From Cryptomeria japonica (lineage: Eukaryota; Streptophyta; Pinopsida; Cupressales; Cupressaceae): a stretch of DNA of 64,000 bases. Position 1 is the first letter of the stretch; the number at the start of each line of letters is the position of its first letter. The stretch spans positions 459,880,072-459,944,071 of the forward strand of contig NC_081406.1 of assembly GCF_030272615.1 (NCBI RefSeq), in the 5' to 3' direction. Shown here piece by piece: positions 11,221 through 22,609 of this stretch. A program made the translations under genes and the position numbers. The notes under the pieces were generated by a model. The model was not told the origin of the DNA. It ran no database searches and was given only the letters and a program-made list of their open reading frames with translations.

Positions 11221-11716
11221 TGATGATAAATCAGATAAGACTGATACAGAGGAAGTTGTTTATGTGGCTATCAAGGATGGATCAGATGAAGAAAGGTATG
11301 AAGAAAAAGCCCTAATATCTCACATAAACACTAATGATTCTCAGATTATAGATAGTGGATGCTCACATCATATGATAGGAGATAAACACAAGTTTGTTAT
11401 GTTAGAAGATTATGATGGAGGCTATGTTAGATTTGGTAATGATGCAACATGTCTGGTAATAGGTAAAGGATCTATAACACTTCTTGATAATGCAACATGC
11501 AATGATGTTTATTGGGTTGAAGGTTTGAAATACAATTTGTTGAGTGTAGCACAGCTAAACAACACATGTTATGGAATAGAATTTCAGAAAGGAATTGTCA
11601 AAGTTCATGACAAGAATGGAAAGTTAGTTGCTACCGGGACACAAACAAAAGGTAATACATTTCACCTTGACTCAACTCCGAATAAGTGCTTGTACGCAAA
11701 GATTGATGATACCTAG
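11221..11716 (+). pseudogene. pro: Copia aspartic protease, copy 2
   Basis: The domain is open and in frame with the zinc knuckle. The active site reads IIDSGCSHHMIGDKHKF, with the catalytic Asp-Ser-Gly intact; Met-Ile replaces the Met-Thr of copy 1. A TAG at 11714-11716 follows the residues DDT at the same place as in copy 1, so this nonsense codon predates the duplication. With that stop, integrase and RT could only be made by readthrough. Confidence 0.85.
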
Positions 11717-12790
11717 TTATGGCATAAAAGGTTTTGTCATGTTAATTTTGATAATCTGATCAAAATAAGTAAAAAGCACTGAGTAAGAGGTCTACTAAGT
11801 CTTGAAAAACTTGAGAATGCTATGTGCCGAGGATGCCAGATGGGTAAGATGACAAGATCTAGCTTTACAAGTAAGTCCTACACTTCTAAGGGAATTTTAA
11901 ATCTTGTGCACACTGATCTTTGTGGTCCTATGAAAGTTTAGAGTTATTATGGTGATAAGTATTTCATATTATTTGTGGATGGATATTCAAGGATGATGTC
12001 AGTAATGTTTCTAAAAGAAAAATCAGAAGCTTTTCAAATGTTTAAATGGTACAAGGCTAGAGTTGAAAATGAAACAGGAAGACAACTAAAATGTCTTAGA
12101 TCAAACAGAGGAGGAGAGTTCACATCTGATGAGTTCAACTTATTCTGCAATGATCATGGTATTAAAAGACAAGTCTCTGCACCAAGAACTCCACATCAGA
12201 GTGGAATAGCTGAAAGAAGAAACAAATCTATTATGGATTGTGCTAGAACACTGATGATTGAGAAGAAAGTTCCACAAATATTTTGGAGAGAAGTAATAAG
12301 CACATCTATTTACACCTTGAACCAAGTTCAATTGAAGAAAGGTACTTTGAAGACACCTTATAAAATCTGGTATGGCAAGAAACCTAATGTAAGCTATTTT
12401 AAAATCTTTGGAAGTAAATTCTATGTTCATAAAGACCATAGAAATGGCAAGTTTGATCAGAAAAGTGAAGAAGGAACATTTCTAGGATATTCTTCTAGAA
12501 GCAAAGCATTTAAATGTCTGATCAAATCATCTAACAAAATAGTAGAAAGTGTAAATGTGAAAATTGATGAATTTGTAGAAAGAAATGATGAAGAAGATTC
12601 CAAAGAACTAGAAGACTATGATGAATTTGTCTATGTGCAACCGAGAAGTCCTACAGAGAAAACTGTTGAAGAAAATGAAGAAAATATCTAGTTACCGAGT
12701 GATGAAGAAGATCATACAGAGCCTACCGAGCCTGTATTAGCCAAGTATGTCAGAATACATCATGCACCAAGTCAGATTATAGGAGGTAAG
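11717..12790 (+). pseudogene. int: Copia integrase, copy 2
   Basis: The pre-integrase zinc-binding region and the DDE core are recognisable. The core is open from 11942 to 12691. The second catalytic Asp of copy 1 (LRSDRRGEF) is replaced by Asn here (LRSNRGGEF), which would inactivate the enzyme. Copy-specific stops include a TGA near 11781 and a TAG near 11939, and a TAG at 12689 cuts the acidic linker. GYSSRSKAFKC, the usual block after the integrase core, is intact here while copy 1 has a TGA. Confidence 0.86.
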
Positions 12791-13610
12791 GATGATCCAG
12801 TGATGACAAGGAACAAACTAAGACAAAACACATGTTTGATATCTAAATTTGAACCGAGAATAGTGAAAGAGGCATTTAACAGTGAAGATTGGATAAATGC
12901 TATGACAGAAGAGATTGATCAAATCAAGAAGAATGACACATGGACACTAGTCCCAAGACCGAAGGACAAAAATATAATCGGTAAAGAGTGGATCTTTAGA
13001 AACAAGCTAAATGAAAAATTAGAGGTCATTCGGAACAAAGCAAGACTAGTTTGCAAAGGTTATGCCCAAGAAGAAGGAATTGATTATGGTGAGACTTTTG
13101 CACCTGTTGCTAGACTTGAAGGAGTAAGAACATTGTTGGCATATGCTGCTTTCAAGAACTTCAAGGTATATCAAATGGATGTCAAATCTGCATTTCTGAA
13201 TGGAATATTAGAAGAAGAAGTTTTCATTGAACAACCTGAAGGATTTGTTGAAGACAATGATAAAGATCAGGTATGTAAATTGAACAAAGCTTTATATGGT
13301 TTGAAACAAGCACCTAGAGAATGGTATGAGAGATTGCACTCTTATTTGATTAAGATTGGTTTTTATAAGGACAAGTGAGAACAACAACATGTACATGAAG
13401 AATGATGAAAATGGAATACTGATCTCAGCCATATTTGTTGATGATATTATATTTTTTGGAAATGAGTCTTTATGCAAGAACTTTGGAAATGAAACGAGCA
13501 AAGTATTTGAGATGTCATTAATCGGTGAGATAAAGTATTTTATAGGTTTATAGATACTGCAAATGAAAAATTAGATTTTCATTACTCAATCCAAGTACAT
13601 AAAGGAAATC
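12791..13610 (+). pseudogene. Copia reverse transcriptase, copy 2
   Basis: The RT is open from 12800 to 13378 and includes [28 protein letters not shown] and [10 protein letters not shown]. An extra T near 13361 (a run of T longer than in copy 1) shifts the frame just before the catalytic region, which continues in the other frame as IFVDDIIFFGNE (13430-13465). A TAG near 13551 after FIGL is shared with copy 1. Length and motif order are normal for copia RT. Confidence 0.87.
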
Positions 13611-14389
13611 TTGAAGAAATTTGGAATGGAGGATTCAAAACCAGTAAGTACTCCTATGACTACCAACTGTAAACTATCAAAGAATGATGAATTTGCATCT
13701 ATTTATGAGACACTTTACTCAGCTATGATTGGAAAGTTTCAATATGTTTTTCACACCAGGCCAGATATAGCACATGCAGTAGGTATTGTTGCAAGATTCT
13801 CTGCTGATCCTAAGGAAACACACATGACGACAATCAAAAGAATTTTTAGATACTTAAAAGGCACTGAAGATTATGGCTTAGTATATCAGAAAGGAAATGA
13901 TTTTGATTTAAAAGTTTATACTGATGCTGATTGGGTAGGCAACATTGATGACAGGAAAAGCACAAATGGAGGAGCTTTCTTCTTAGGAGAAAGACTAGTG
14001 AGTTGGCTTAGCAAGAAACAAGGATGTGTTTTTCACAGTCAATAGCTAAAGCTGAATATGTTGATGCAGCACTAAATTGCACCAACATTGCATGGATCAA
14101 ACAACTGTTGGAAGGTATAAATGAGAAAGTTACCAAGCCAGTAACTATATTCTGTGACAATACTAGTGCCATTAATATTTCAAAGAATCCTATTATGCAC
14201 TCTAAGACAAAGCACATGTCTATCAAATATCATTATCTTAGAGAAGAAGCTCAAGAGAAGAAAGTGGTGTTGGAATATGTTAGCACAAAGGAGCAAATTG
14301 CAGATATCTTCACCAAGCCACTACCAAAGGACACTTTTGAATATCTCAGAAGTAAGTTAGGGGTCCTACCCCTATCTTCTACTCACTAA
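13611..14389 (+). pseudogene. Copia RNase H and polyprotein C-terminus, copy 2
   Basis: RNase H reads through VYTDADWVGNIDDRKSTNG. A small change near 14030 (gtgtttttcacag against gtgtttctcag in copy 1) shifts the frame, and the C-terminal part (14040-14389) continues in another frame with AEYVDAALNC, FCDNTSAINISKNP, HMSIKYHYLRE and TKEQIADIFTKPLP, the standard copia ending. The polyprotein stop is the TAA at 14387-14389. Copy 1 lacks everything after about 14190. Confidence 0.87.
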
Positions 14390-15596
14390 CCAAGTTTGGT
14401 GAAAGAATCTATTGAGACTATTTAAAATTGAGTCAATTTTATAGGCCCATTTCAAAATTTTGCTCTGCATGTCAGAAAAGTACCTAAATGAGTCAGTTTG
14501 AATGACTTAGTTAGAAAGGGGGTAAATGGAGCCGGTTGATTTTTAGAGGGTAAGGCTCAGGATCCATGTCTCCCACATTTCATTTGGCCTATAAAGTGTG
14601 TTGCAACTTTCAAAATTTAGTTTGGATAAGTTTATGAGGTACCCATTTTGAGGGGTGAGCTGGAAGTGCATTTTAGGCACAAATGCAGATTTTATTGAGT
14701 AGCCTACTTTGAGCGATTACATCTTTTGCCCTGTTGATCGTCATGGAGAAATTCAAATTGGATTCAATTATATGCATAAATGTGAGTTAGCCTACAAATT
14801 TTCAAGTTCTAACGAATCCATTCGCAGTTTGTGTGGTTTGACTAGTCCTTGTTTCGACAACTAGTCGGAGCCCTATTTCGCACAAGTGTAAAAGTTGCCT
14901 CAGTAAGCATCATGCCATAATGTTTGTTCCGGATTATTACTGGTATAAATGATGAGCTATGTTTCTAATTTCAAGCCTATGTCAATGCGTTTGATCGGTT
15001 TTCATAAGGGCTCATTTGGCCATCATTTACAGTCTTCCGTACTTTCAGTGTCTTATCAGTTAATGTAGCCATTTTTGTGAGTGCGTCGTTTGCATCCTGT
15101 TAGTCTGGTGATCAAACTAAGAATTCTAAGTTTTAATATGTACTTCAAGGTACCTATGTTTCAAATCTTAGGGCCTACGAAGGTGGTTTGTTATTTTTGA
15201 GAAAGGCGTCATGTGTTGCCAGAGCATTGACTTCATCAGGTCCGTAATGTCGACAAAGCCAGTTTGTCATTTTCGCCGATTAATATCTCTTCACTCGGGA
15301 CTGATCTTGAGAAACCGTCTAGTAGATTTCATGCTTGCATATCAGAGTACACGCCTATCAGATGGCAAGCTCTAGAAAGGTGTTTTGATAGGTTTGAAAA
15401 ATACGTCTTCGCGATTAAATGCGAAAACGTGGCGCAAGTGCTTGAAAGTCGTAGAATGCGGATTAATGATCCGAAAATGATGCTGATTATTTCCAGAGGT
15501 ATGTTTGAGGTCCGTGAAGCATTTCAGAGGTTAGTTGTATGAAAATGAAATTTTTTTTAGTCGGACCCACTTTGGGGCCCGACCTGGCTCGACTGC
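14390..15596 (+). other. Segment after pol, present only in copia copy 2
   Basis: About 1.2 kb follows the polyprotein stop. With the last 200 bp of pol it is missing from copy 1, most simply by a deletion there. Parts resemble the region 54400-54720 in wording (for example GAGTAGCCTACTTTGAGC here and GAGTAACTCACTTTGAGC there). Apart from the small ORF at 15264-15542 I see no gene in it. Confidence 0.5.
15264..15542 (+). CDS. Small unrecognised ORF inside the copy-2-only segment
   Basis: A 92-codon open frame with an alternative (non-ATG) start and ordinary amino-acid composition, including Arg/Glu-rich helices towards the C-terminus. I do not recognise a domain. Its CpG content is higher than that of the surrounding DNA. 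It could be a fragment of another element's gag or chance. Its homologous DNA is absent from copia copy 1, so no comparison within the window is possible. Confidence 0.2.
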   Translation: MSFSPINISSLGTDLEKPSSRFHACISEYTPIRWQALERCFDRFEKYVFAIKCENVAQVLESRRMRINDPKMMLIISRGMFEVREAFQRLVV

Positions 15597-15965
15597 AATT
15601 CACCAATGGGATGGTGAGAGATGATTTCAGTTTGCTTGTTTTTTATGGATTGATGAGTGTGTTTCTTGCACTCTAGTGGCAAACCTCAAATATTTCATAG
15701 AGATGTTAAATTTACCAATATATATTATTGATTGGGCATGCGCATATGAAAATGAAGAGGAGGTTAGTCTTGTATTGAAAGAAATGCTTAAAATGATTGT
15801 GGTAAATAAGAGTTTTCATGATTTTGATAAAGGCACACAAAGATAGTCCATCATGACAATCTCTAATATGTTTCAGTGAATAAAATTTGCAGGGTAATCG
15901 CAGCCAACATATGCCTTCAAGCAAATGCAATGGTTAGCAAATGACTTCTTCTCTCCCCCCTACAT

Positions 15966-16558
15966 GACATGGAGGATGGTAAAAGAGTAGCGTTGGAGTT
16001 TTGATGAAATGCAGCAGCAAACAACACACAACCAAATTCAATGGCAAATGCAAAATGATAGTTCACGTGGTGAAGAGGGGGGGGGCCAGATTGAAAATTA
16101 AAGAAATTGCTAGAATACTTGTTGGGCGTGGTGTTTTGGAGTTGCAACGCTATGGTGAGTGCCAATGTCCCCTATGTGGTGGATAGGGAACAACAGGAAA
16201 TGTGGTGTTTGAAGGATCCAACATTGAGCTCTTAAATGAGTGCAAACAACAAGCAACCAAAACAAATGAAATCTCCTCCCTCACGTGGGTGTATGGGCAG
16301 TATTGAAACCAAGGTAATGTAAAAATGCAGACCTCCAAGTCTCACGTGGTAGTTGAAATGGTTTGCAAAATCCTCCCAGCAGTCCATGTGGGGATTGGAG
16401 AAGGGTTGCAGAAGAAATCTAAGCTGGGTGTGGTGGCTGGTGAAAAAGCCATAGAAACCATTAAGCAAAAATAGAATGTTGGTATCGTCCATGTAATTGG
16501 TGGAATGGGCATTTTGTTTTAATAAACAACAATCAAATGCAAAGTGCCCATCACATGG
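15966..16558 (+). repeat. Periodic CACGTGG-like motifs, copy 2
   Basis: Motif starts at about 15966, 16064, 16125, 16173, 16282, 16343, 16385, 16427 and 16552 reproduce the spacing seen in copy 1. Where one copy has lost the CpG the other often retains it, so the ancestral motif was CACGTGG at most sites. Confidence 0.5.
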
Positions 16559-17221
16559 TGTGGTATGGGTAAAAGGGGATACAACAGCAGTTTTGTAACT
16601 TCAGCATTCAGAAACCCCATCGCCCTTGCTAACATTCTTTCCTCCTTGCTAGTAAAAGGCATTGAATCTTCAGCAAAATGCAAAACATACTCACAACAGC
16701 AACTTCCTCCTTTCATGGAAGCTAGTGGAGGGTGGAGAGATTTTAAACGAAGTGGAAATTGTCAGCCAGTATGGGGTTTGCATTTTTTTTATGAAACTCC
16801 AAGTAATGCAATGTGGCTAATGTGGAATGTTGTCTTCTCCTCCCTTCACATGATCTTCTGCAGTGTGTGTATAAGGCAATCTCCATTAAAACCCCAGGCA
16901 AGGCGCCAAAGAAGAGAGTTTGTCCTCCCTCCATGTAAAAATTTCAAGCAAGATGCATTTTTTGGGCAAGTCTTTTATCCCACATTCACTAGGAAGTGGT
17001 ACTTTTTAATGTTTATAAGAAAAAACAAACACATCCATAGTGTCAAAGCCATCTGGGCTTTTGACAGACGGTGCCTATGGGCACCCAAGGTGGGCCCACG
17101 CGCGGGTGTGGATCCTGAGGTGATAGAGGAGGTGACTGAGCGGCGACCAGGTGGACCCCACGCAGAAACACTTCCCGAGGCAAATGGGTGAATTTTTTAG
17201 AGAAGGGTCGGCTTAACTAGT

Positions 17222-17528
17222 GAGCAAGTTCGAGATGATCCGATGAAGCACGTGATTTCGCAGGCCGAAGATGCATGCGAGTTACACCTTGCGGAATGGC
17301 AAAAAAGGTAGAGATCATGCAGGTTCCAGCCGATCAAACGGTCTACGCAGTTTCACAGACTGAAGTTGCTCGCCAGTTAAGCCCTGTGAAACAACAAAAC
17401 ACGAAATGGCGAAAAAGGCAAAAATGCAGCATGGTAATGGTCGAGCAAGTTTGGAGTAGATCAACGACCTGCGCAGTTTCATGGAGTGCAGATGCATGCT
17501 GGATAAACCTTACGAAATGGCGAAAGCT
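17222..17528 (+). repeat. Three-unit degenerate tandem repeat, copy 2
   Basis: Counterpart of 6453-6760. Units carry a TTTCGCAGGCCGAAG-like block and a CGAAATGGCGAAA-like block. Confidence 0.55.
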
Positions 17529-19159
17529 TGGTGGTGCACAAGTGGGAGGTCTTGTCAACTGTCCAGCAGGTGGGTCCCAGTGAGGTGGCAATGACGTGGT
17601 GCAGAGGTGGCACCTAGGTGGCCGACAAGCAAGCAGACACATATCAGAGTGACGAGTTGTCATCCCAGGTGGTGCCCAGTGGACCCCATTGACCAATCAG
17701 AGGCCATCACATGGCAAAGCATCAGGGCACAATCAAAGCAAAAATCAAATTTAAAATCAGTAAATTACATAGTGCAAACTATATCAAATAAATGAAAAAT
17801 TTAAATGATGTGCACAAATGGGGAATTAATTCACCTAGGGCTCAATTTTGGCCAAAATATAAAGTGTTATATGTTTTCGGAAAGCTCTCGGAATGAGGAA
17901 TTCGATTGTGGAGTTAATTTTAACAAAGATCAAATATTTTGGGAGCAGTTGGGTCGAGAATGAAATTCAGTTAGAGAGGAGACACTTGGCAATTCAGTTG
18001 CAGATTTGATTTGGTTCCCTCTCCTTCTTATTTCCAATTCTTCTCATTTGTAAGGGTTCCAAAATTCTGTGAGAGTGGCTCAAGTTTTCATGGCTTCCAT
18101 TTTCTGAAGATTGTGACCCAAGTTTGTAAATGCTTCTGTTTGGTTTCAGGGTATAGAGATTTCAGTGCAATGTTGTAAATGTGGTTTTAGTTGCAGGTCT
18201 TGCTTGTGTCAGGCATAAGTAAATTCCACACAGTATTGTCTCTAGGTATGTATTTCATTATCATAAATTGAATCCTCAAGGAGGATGAAATTAGTCAATT
18301 TCAAGGAGATTGTTGTGGCTGTTGATAGGTATCTTTCAGTGAAGGTTTTTAATTCTGGAGGCAGTCATAAATGATGAAATATGTATCCAAAACTGATAAA
18401 TTTGTGAATGAATCAAATAGTGCATTAATATAAGGTATTGATGCCTGAATATCGTGTTTAAGGAAACTAAACTTGCATCTATCATTTTTATTTGTAGTTC
18501 TGTGTGTGACTCTGCTGCCCAATGTATAAGGCACTAGTCTTTGAAAGATTTGGGAATGGTCTCAGAACAACAATTTTAACAGAAAATCTATTTCCCTTTA
18601 TGTTTAGGGGTTGTGTTCTTTCATTCCAAGCTCTTTTTCATTTGTGGTTTATATAGATCTAGCCAATCTATAGTGTGTTTCTAAACTAGATGAGTTTGTG
18701 GAATGCTCTATCTGCTTCATTGATGCTGTCATGGTGAGTGAATAAGTTTGATTCAGTGCATCAAAAGGGTGTCCCACGCTAGGTCTAGCAGAACCTGAAG
18801 TGCAGGAAGATCAATTAGGGTCCTACGTTATATTGTCCAAGCCCAGATGTGTTTCATAGACTGAAATTGGCCATTTCCTAGAAGGATTGTAGGTATACTT
18901 GGGTTATCACTTTTGGTGAACAACAACGTCAATCCGACGACTCTATTGAAAATCTTTTGGGGAGTTGATGTTGGAGTTATACACTTTAGAATGTTTTCTA
19001 AAAGTGTACTGGAAGTAATACTGGAATATTACAGAGAATGATACAGGGAACAGAATTGAAGACAAATGCTCTGACTGAGACTCAGTTGATACACAACAAC
19101 AGGAAATAACATCTTATAGAAACAAATTATGTTTTAGTTCTTTTCATTTTGTTTGGCAT

Positions 19160-19407
19160 TATTGTCAAAGGGGGAGAAGACCAATGTATGAGAGAAGACC
19201 TACCAATGGGGGAGAAGACCTACCAAAGGGGGAGAAGACTAATATATGGGAGAAGACTGAGAGAAGACTACAGATTGAAATAAAGACTAAAAACAGAAGA
19301 GAAGTCTAATGTATGGGGAGAGCATTTCAAGCATTTCAGAATCACAACAATCTGAATCTTTTAAAGGTCAAATCATATGGTTTTACCATCAATACCAAAG
19401 GGGGAGA
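19160..19407 (+). promoter_or_regulatory. Polypurine tract cluster, copy 2
   Basis: The arrangement matches 8380-8627: several GGGGGAGAAGAC-type runs, then the LTR-proximal tract CAAAGGGGGAGA at 19396-19407. Confidence 0.65.
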
Positions 19408-19408
19408 T

Positions 19409-20851
19409 TGTTGGCAATATTACATTATAACAGATAATGAAAGATTGTTGACATTTCAATAAGGATATTGAGAAGGTTGTTGATGATTATGGACATAACT
19501 GATTAAAGATGTTTTACTATCTTGATATTATTATTTTGTCATTGATGTCAAGAAATTGATTTTCTAATTCAGTATGATGTTTCCATATCTTGAGAAGTGT
19601 GATATGAATATTATAAAGAACTCGGTAAAAGACATAGGAAAGAATATGATGAGTAAGGGGATAAGTTATTCAATGGGAAACTACTACCGAGTCAGACAAT
19701 GATGAGATCATGATACTATACTATGTTATCAGGCAAAGAACCTAGTCGGTAAACACTAAGGTTATCGCTATCGGTTAATGAAGGCAGAATGTCTACCGAG
19801 TAAAGTTTATTATTCACCAAGTTACAACCGAGCTATAACAGAATGCATTAAATGTTTACATGTGATATTTAATGAAGGAATCTGATGAGCTGGAGCGAAT
19901 TCAATGATTGGTAAGCCATGTATGAAGATTGTTAAAGAATCTATGGTAAAGAAAGATCAGCATGAAGATCTACAACTCAGATTGAACCACAATACCCTAA
20001 CACAAGTTCCAAGGTGGGGTAAAATATTTTCAGATCAAAGAATACATTGAACCTAGACAAGATTGAAGATCTAATGGCTATGACTGATCATGGGAAACGT
20101 GATCAAGGAGATAAAGCAATTAGAAGATTGTTTATAAATAGGAAACTGTTGATAAACAATGTGTACGGGAAAGTGTATGCAAAGGGATGCTACATAGTGA
20201 TTATCGAGCACAGAAGATTGAAGACCTGTTAGAATAACAGAGTATAGATGCCCAGCAGATAGACAAGATTAGTTCTATGTCTAGATTGTATTGAACAAAT
20301 AGGAATCTGCTTTAGCATTTTATATGTGAAGTTGCAGATTGATTTTTATTACTGTTATTTTGTGAAAGTGACAGAAAATCTCTTAACCGAGTGGACTTAA
20401 CAGTCTTATATGTAAATCCTCTAGCAAGGTGACATTCTTATTGAGTGTTTGAAATACTTTGACAAGGTCACTTCTAACAAAGTGAAGATCCTAACAGATC
20501 TGAGGGAAATCCCTTAACTGGGTCACATCCAGCAATGTGTTTGTAATCTTTAACAGGATTTGCTTTTAACCGAGCATACTCTAGAAGAGTATATTTCTTA
20601 GTGGGTCCGAAATCCCATAGTGGTTTTTCCCTATTTGGGTTTCCACGTTAAATCTAGTGTTATGAGGTTTATATTGTTCATATGCTTTTGAGTTTGCATG
20701 TTTGATAGTTTTTGGTTATATGACTGATATATATGTTACCGAGGTTGAATCTGATGTTTTAATGGATGATTAAGTTTGTATGATTCACCCCCCCCACTTC
20801 TCATCTTGTTGGCTCTTGGATCTGTACTTATATTAAGTATCAGAACTATCA
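19409..20851 (+). repeat. Copia LTR c, right LTR of the array (1443 bp)
   Basis: It starts TGTTGGCAATATT and ends GAACTATCA. A TATA box is at 20133-20142. No primer-binding site follows; instead LINE reverse-transcriptase coding sequence starts at once, which marks the outer boundary of the copia array. The first five bases outside are CTTAC, the predicted target-site duplication. Confidence 0.92.
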
Positions 20852-21560
20852 CTTACTTGGGGCTCCCCTTAAGCCATGATCCTCTGGATACGTTTTGGGG
20901 AGCCTTGGTGGATAAATTCCACAAAAAGCTATCTAGATGGAAGGGTGCTCTTCTTAGTCAAGCAGGTAAGGTTCAATTAGTGAGATCCACTCTTCAAAGT
21001 ATTCCTCTCTATGCTATCAGTCTATTTAGGATTCCTGATAAGTATGCTGAGGCCATTGAAAAGATTCAGAGATCCTTTTTATGGACAGAGGTTGAGGAGA
21101 AGAAGAGAATGAGCTTGATTTCTTGGGAGAAGGTCTGCAAGCCTATAAAGAAAGGAGGTTTGGGCCTTAGAAGAATAACATACATAAATAATTACCCTAT
21201 GGCCAAGCAGATTTGGAGAGGTTATAGAAATCAAGGAGAGTGGAAAACGATATGGGATAACAAATATAAAAGTCTATGTCCGAACCTTCAAAGCTTCCTC
21301 AAGGTGGAGATTATCCCAATTGGATCCAACATACGGAAAAATGTATCTTGGACAAGAGACTTAATTGCCAAAGGTACAAAATGGAAATTGGGAAAAGGGA
21401 ATCTTATCCAATTCTGGGAAGACTCTTGGCTTCTGGAGACCCCTTTGAATGAAAATTCTGAGTGGAACAAATTTCAGAATCAATGCAAGGAAAGATTTGG
21501 AACCAAGGTGGAGGATAACTGGAAAGATGGATAGTGGAAGGACTTGTCTTAGGTGGACCA
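20852..21560 (+). pseudogene. LINE reverse transcriptase, C-terminal part
   Basis: The frame beginning with YLGLPLS at 20854 is the block just after the plant L1 RT catalytic core, followed by LSRWKGALLSQAGKVQLV, SIPLYAISLFRIP and WEKVCKPIKKGGLGLR, all typical of plant LINE ORF2. The catalytic RT motifs would lie upstream, beyond the copia array and outside the window. A TAG at 21532 and a frame change near 21530-21560 end the open stretch. The frame runs a little into the copia LTR on the left, but only by chance. Confidence 0.88.
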
Positions 21561-21985
21561 GTCATGAACTCTATTTAATTTGCAAACTCACAGCTAGTGG
21601 TTCTTTTACAATTGCCTCTCTGTATCATCAACAGTTCTACAACACGGAAAGTCCATGCTGGGCTAAAGCATGGGTGAAAGGCCTCACACCTAAGATAGAC
21701 ATTTTCTTCTGGATAGCCCTTCAAGATAAAATTCTTACTATTCAGAATATCAGAAAAAGAGGTTTTAGCATGCCTAGTTTCTGTATTCTTTGTAAGTAGA
21801 ATGAGGAGACTATAAACTATATGCTCTTTCATTGCCCTTTCTCTGTTGATGTTTGGGGAAGTTGTCTGGATCACTTCAAAGTCAGTTTGGGCTTCCCCAA
21901 CTCAATTCAGGAGATTTTCAATTCATGGCATCATCCTTCAAAAAACAAAACCACTACCTTATTATGAAAAATTGCTTTACCTCAC
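21561..21985 (+). pseudogene. LINE zinc-binding RT region (zf-RVT type)
   Basis: The reading continues in the next frame with GSFTIASLYHQQFYN, KIDIFFWIALQDKILTI and a C-X2-C ... H-X-C pattern (CILC at about 21781-21792, FHC at about 21828-21836), the zinc-binding module found between RT and RNase H in plant L1 elements. A TAG at 21797-21799 and a TGA near 21965 interrupt it. Confidence 0.82.
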
Positions 21986-22609
21986 ATGTGTTGGGGCATA
22001 TGGAAAGAGAGAAATGATAGAGTTTTCAGAGAAAAGACTACTAAGGCTAAAATTGTGTTTGAAAAAATAAGAAGTATAGTGGAAAATATGAATATCATAG
22101 GCAGTATGGATACTCCTCATGATAAGGATGATCAGTTTATCTACAAAAAGTGGAGATTAAAGGTTCAAGAGTGCTTTCAGAGCAACCCTAGAGAGGGAGT
22201 GATATGGATCAGCCCACCCAGGGGATGGATGAGAATCAATTTTGATGGGGCCTCAAAGGGTAACCTGGGTGTTGTAGGATGTGGCGTGGTCCTACGGGAT
22301 GAATGGGGAATATGCAAAATCATAAAATGTATTCCCATAGGAAATCATACTAATCATGTTGCCGAAGCCATGGTGGCTTACCATGGGATGATCCATGCCA
22401 AGGAAGCCAAATGCACTAAATTTTGGTGTGAAGGAGACTCCTTAAACATAATCAATTACTTAAATATGAAATTCCTACCTTCTTGGTCAATTAGTAATGC
22501 TATTAAAGCAACTAGGAAAATCAACGAAGAATTTGAAATGTGTGTTTTTACACATGTGTATAGGGAGGCCAACTCCTGTGCTGACTGGGTAGCCAACCTG
22601 GCTTGCTAA
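21986..22609 (+). pseudogene. LINE RNase H domain (RVT_3 type)
   Basis: An open frame of 207 codons starts with CWGIWKERNDRVF, the usual end of the zinc-binding region, and then encodes a plant-type RNase H. The catalytic acidic residues are visible: Asp in INFDGASKGN, Glu in HVAEAMVAYHG, Asp in WCEGDSLNIINYL and Asp in NSCADWVANLA. All four appear intact. The stop is TAA after LAC. This class of RNase H is known from plant L1-like LINEs and degrades the RNA of the RNA/DNA hybrid. Confidence 0.88.

Larger units (their letters stand above)
15597..19408 (+). other. Long 3' region of copia copy 2, without a supported gene
   Basis: This is the counterpart of 4829-8628, with the same order of G-box-like motifs, GC-rich stretch, tandem repeat and purine tracts. 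An open frame of 215 codons at 16544-17191 is interrupted in copy 1 by several stops and has no recognisable domain, so I do not call it a gene. Differences between the copies are concentrated at CpG sites, for example CACGTGG in one copy and CACATGG or CATGTGG in the other. Confidence 0.6.
1..20851 (+). mobile_element. Tandem Ty1/copia array: three LTRs, two internal regions
   Basis: Three related LTRs (1-774 partial, 8629-10137, 19409-20851) separate two internal regions, each with gag, protease, integrase, RT and RNase H in copia order. Both internal regions begin with a primer-binding site matching the initiator tRNA-Met 3' end and finish with a purine tract ahead of the next LTR. Sharing one middle LTR between two bodies is the known product of unequal recombination between LTRs. 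The right LTR abuts LINE reverse-transcriptase sequence, so the array appears inserted in a LINE. Lineage is probably Sirevirus-like, judged from repeated purine tracts and a long 3' region; this is inference. Confidence 0.9.

Noticed and set aside
16544-17191. 215-codon ORF in the copia 3' region
   Set aside because: The equivalent frame in copia copy 1 is broken at several places and no domain is recognisable; the two copies do not show a coding pattern of differences.
20047-20232. Short ORF before the LINE
   Set aside because: It lies inside copia LTR c and has no counterpart kept open in the other LTRs.
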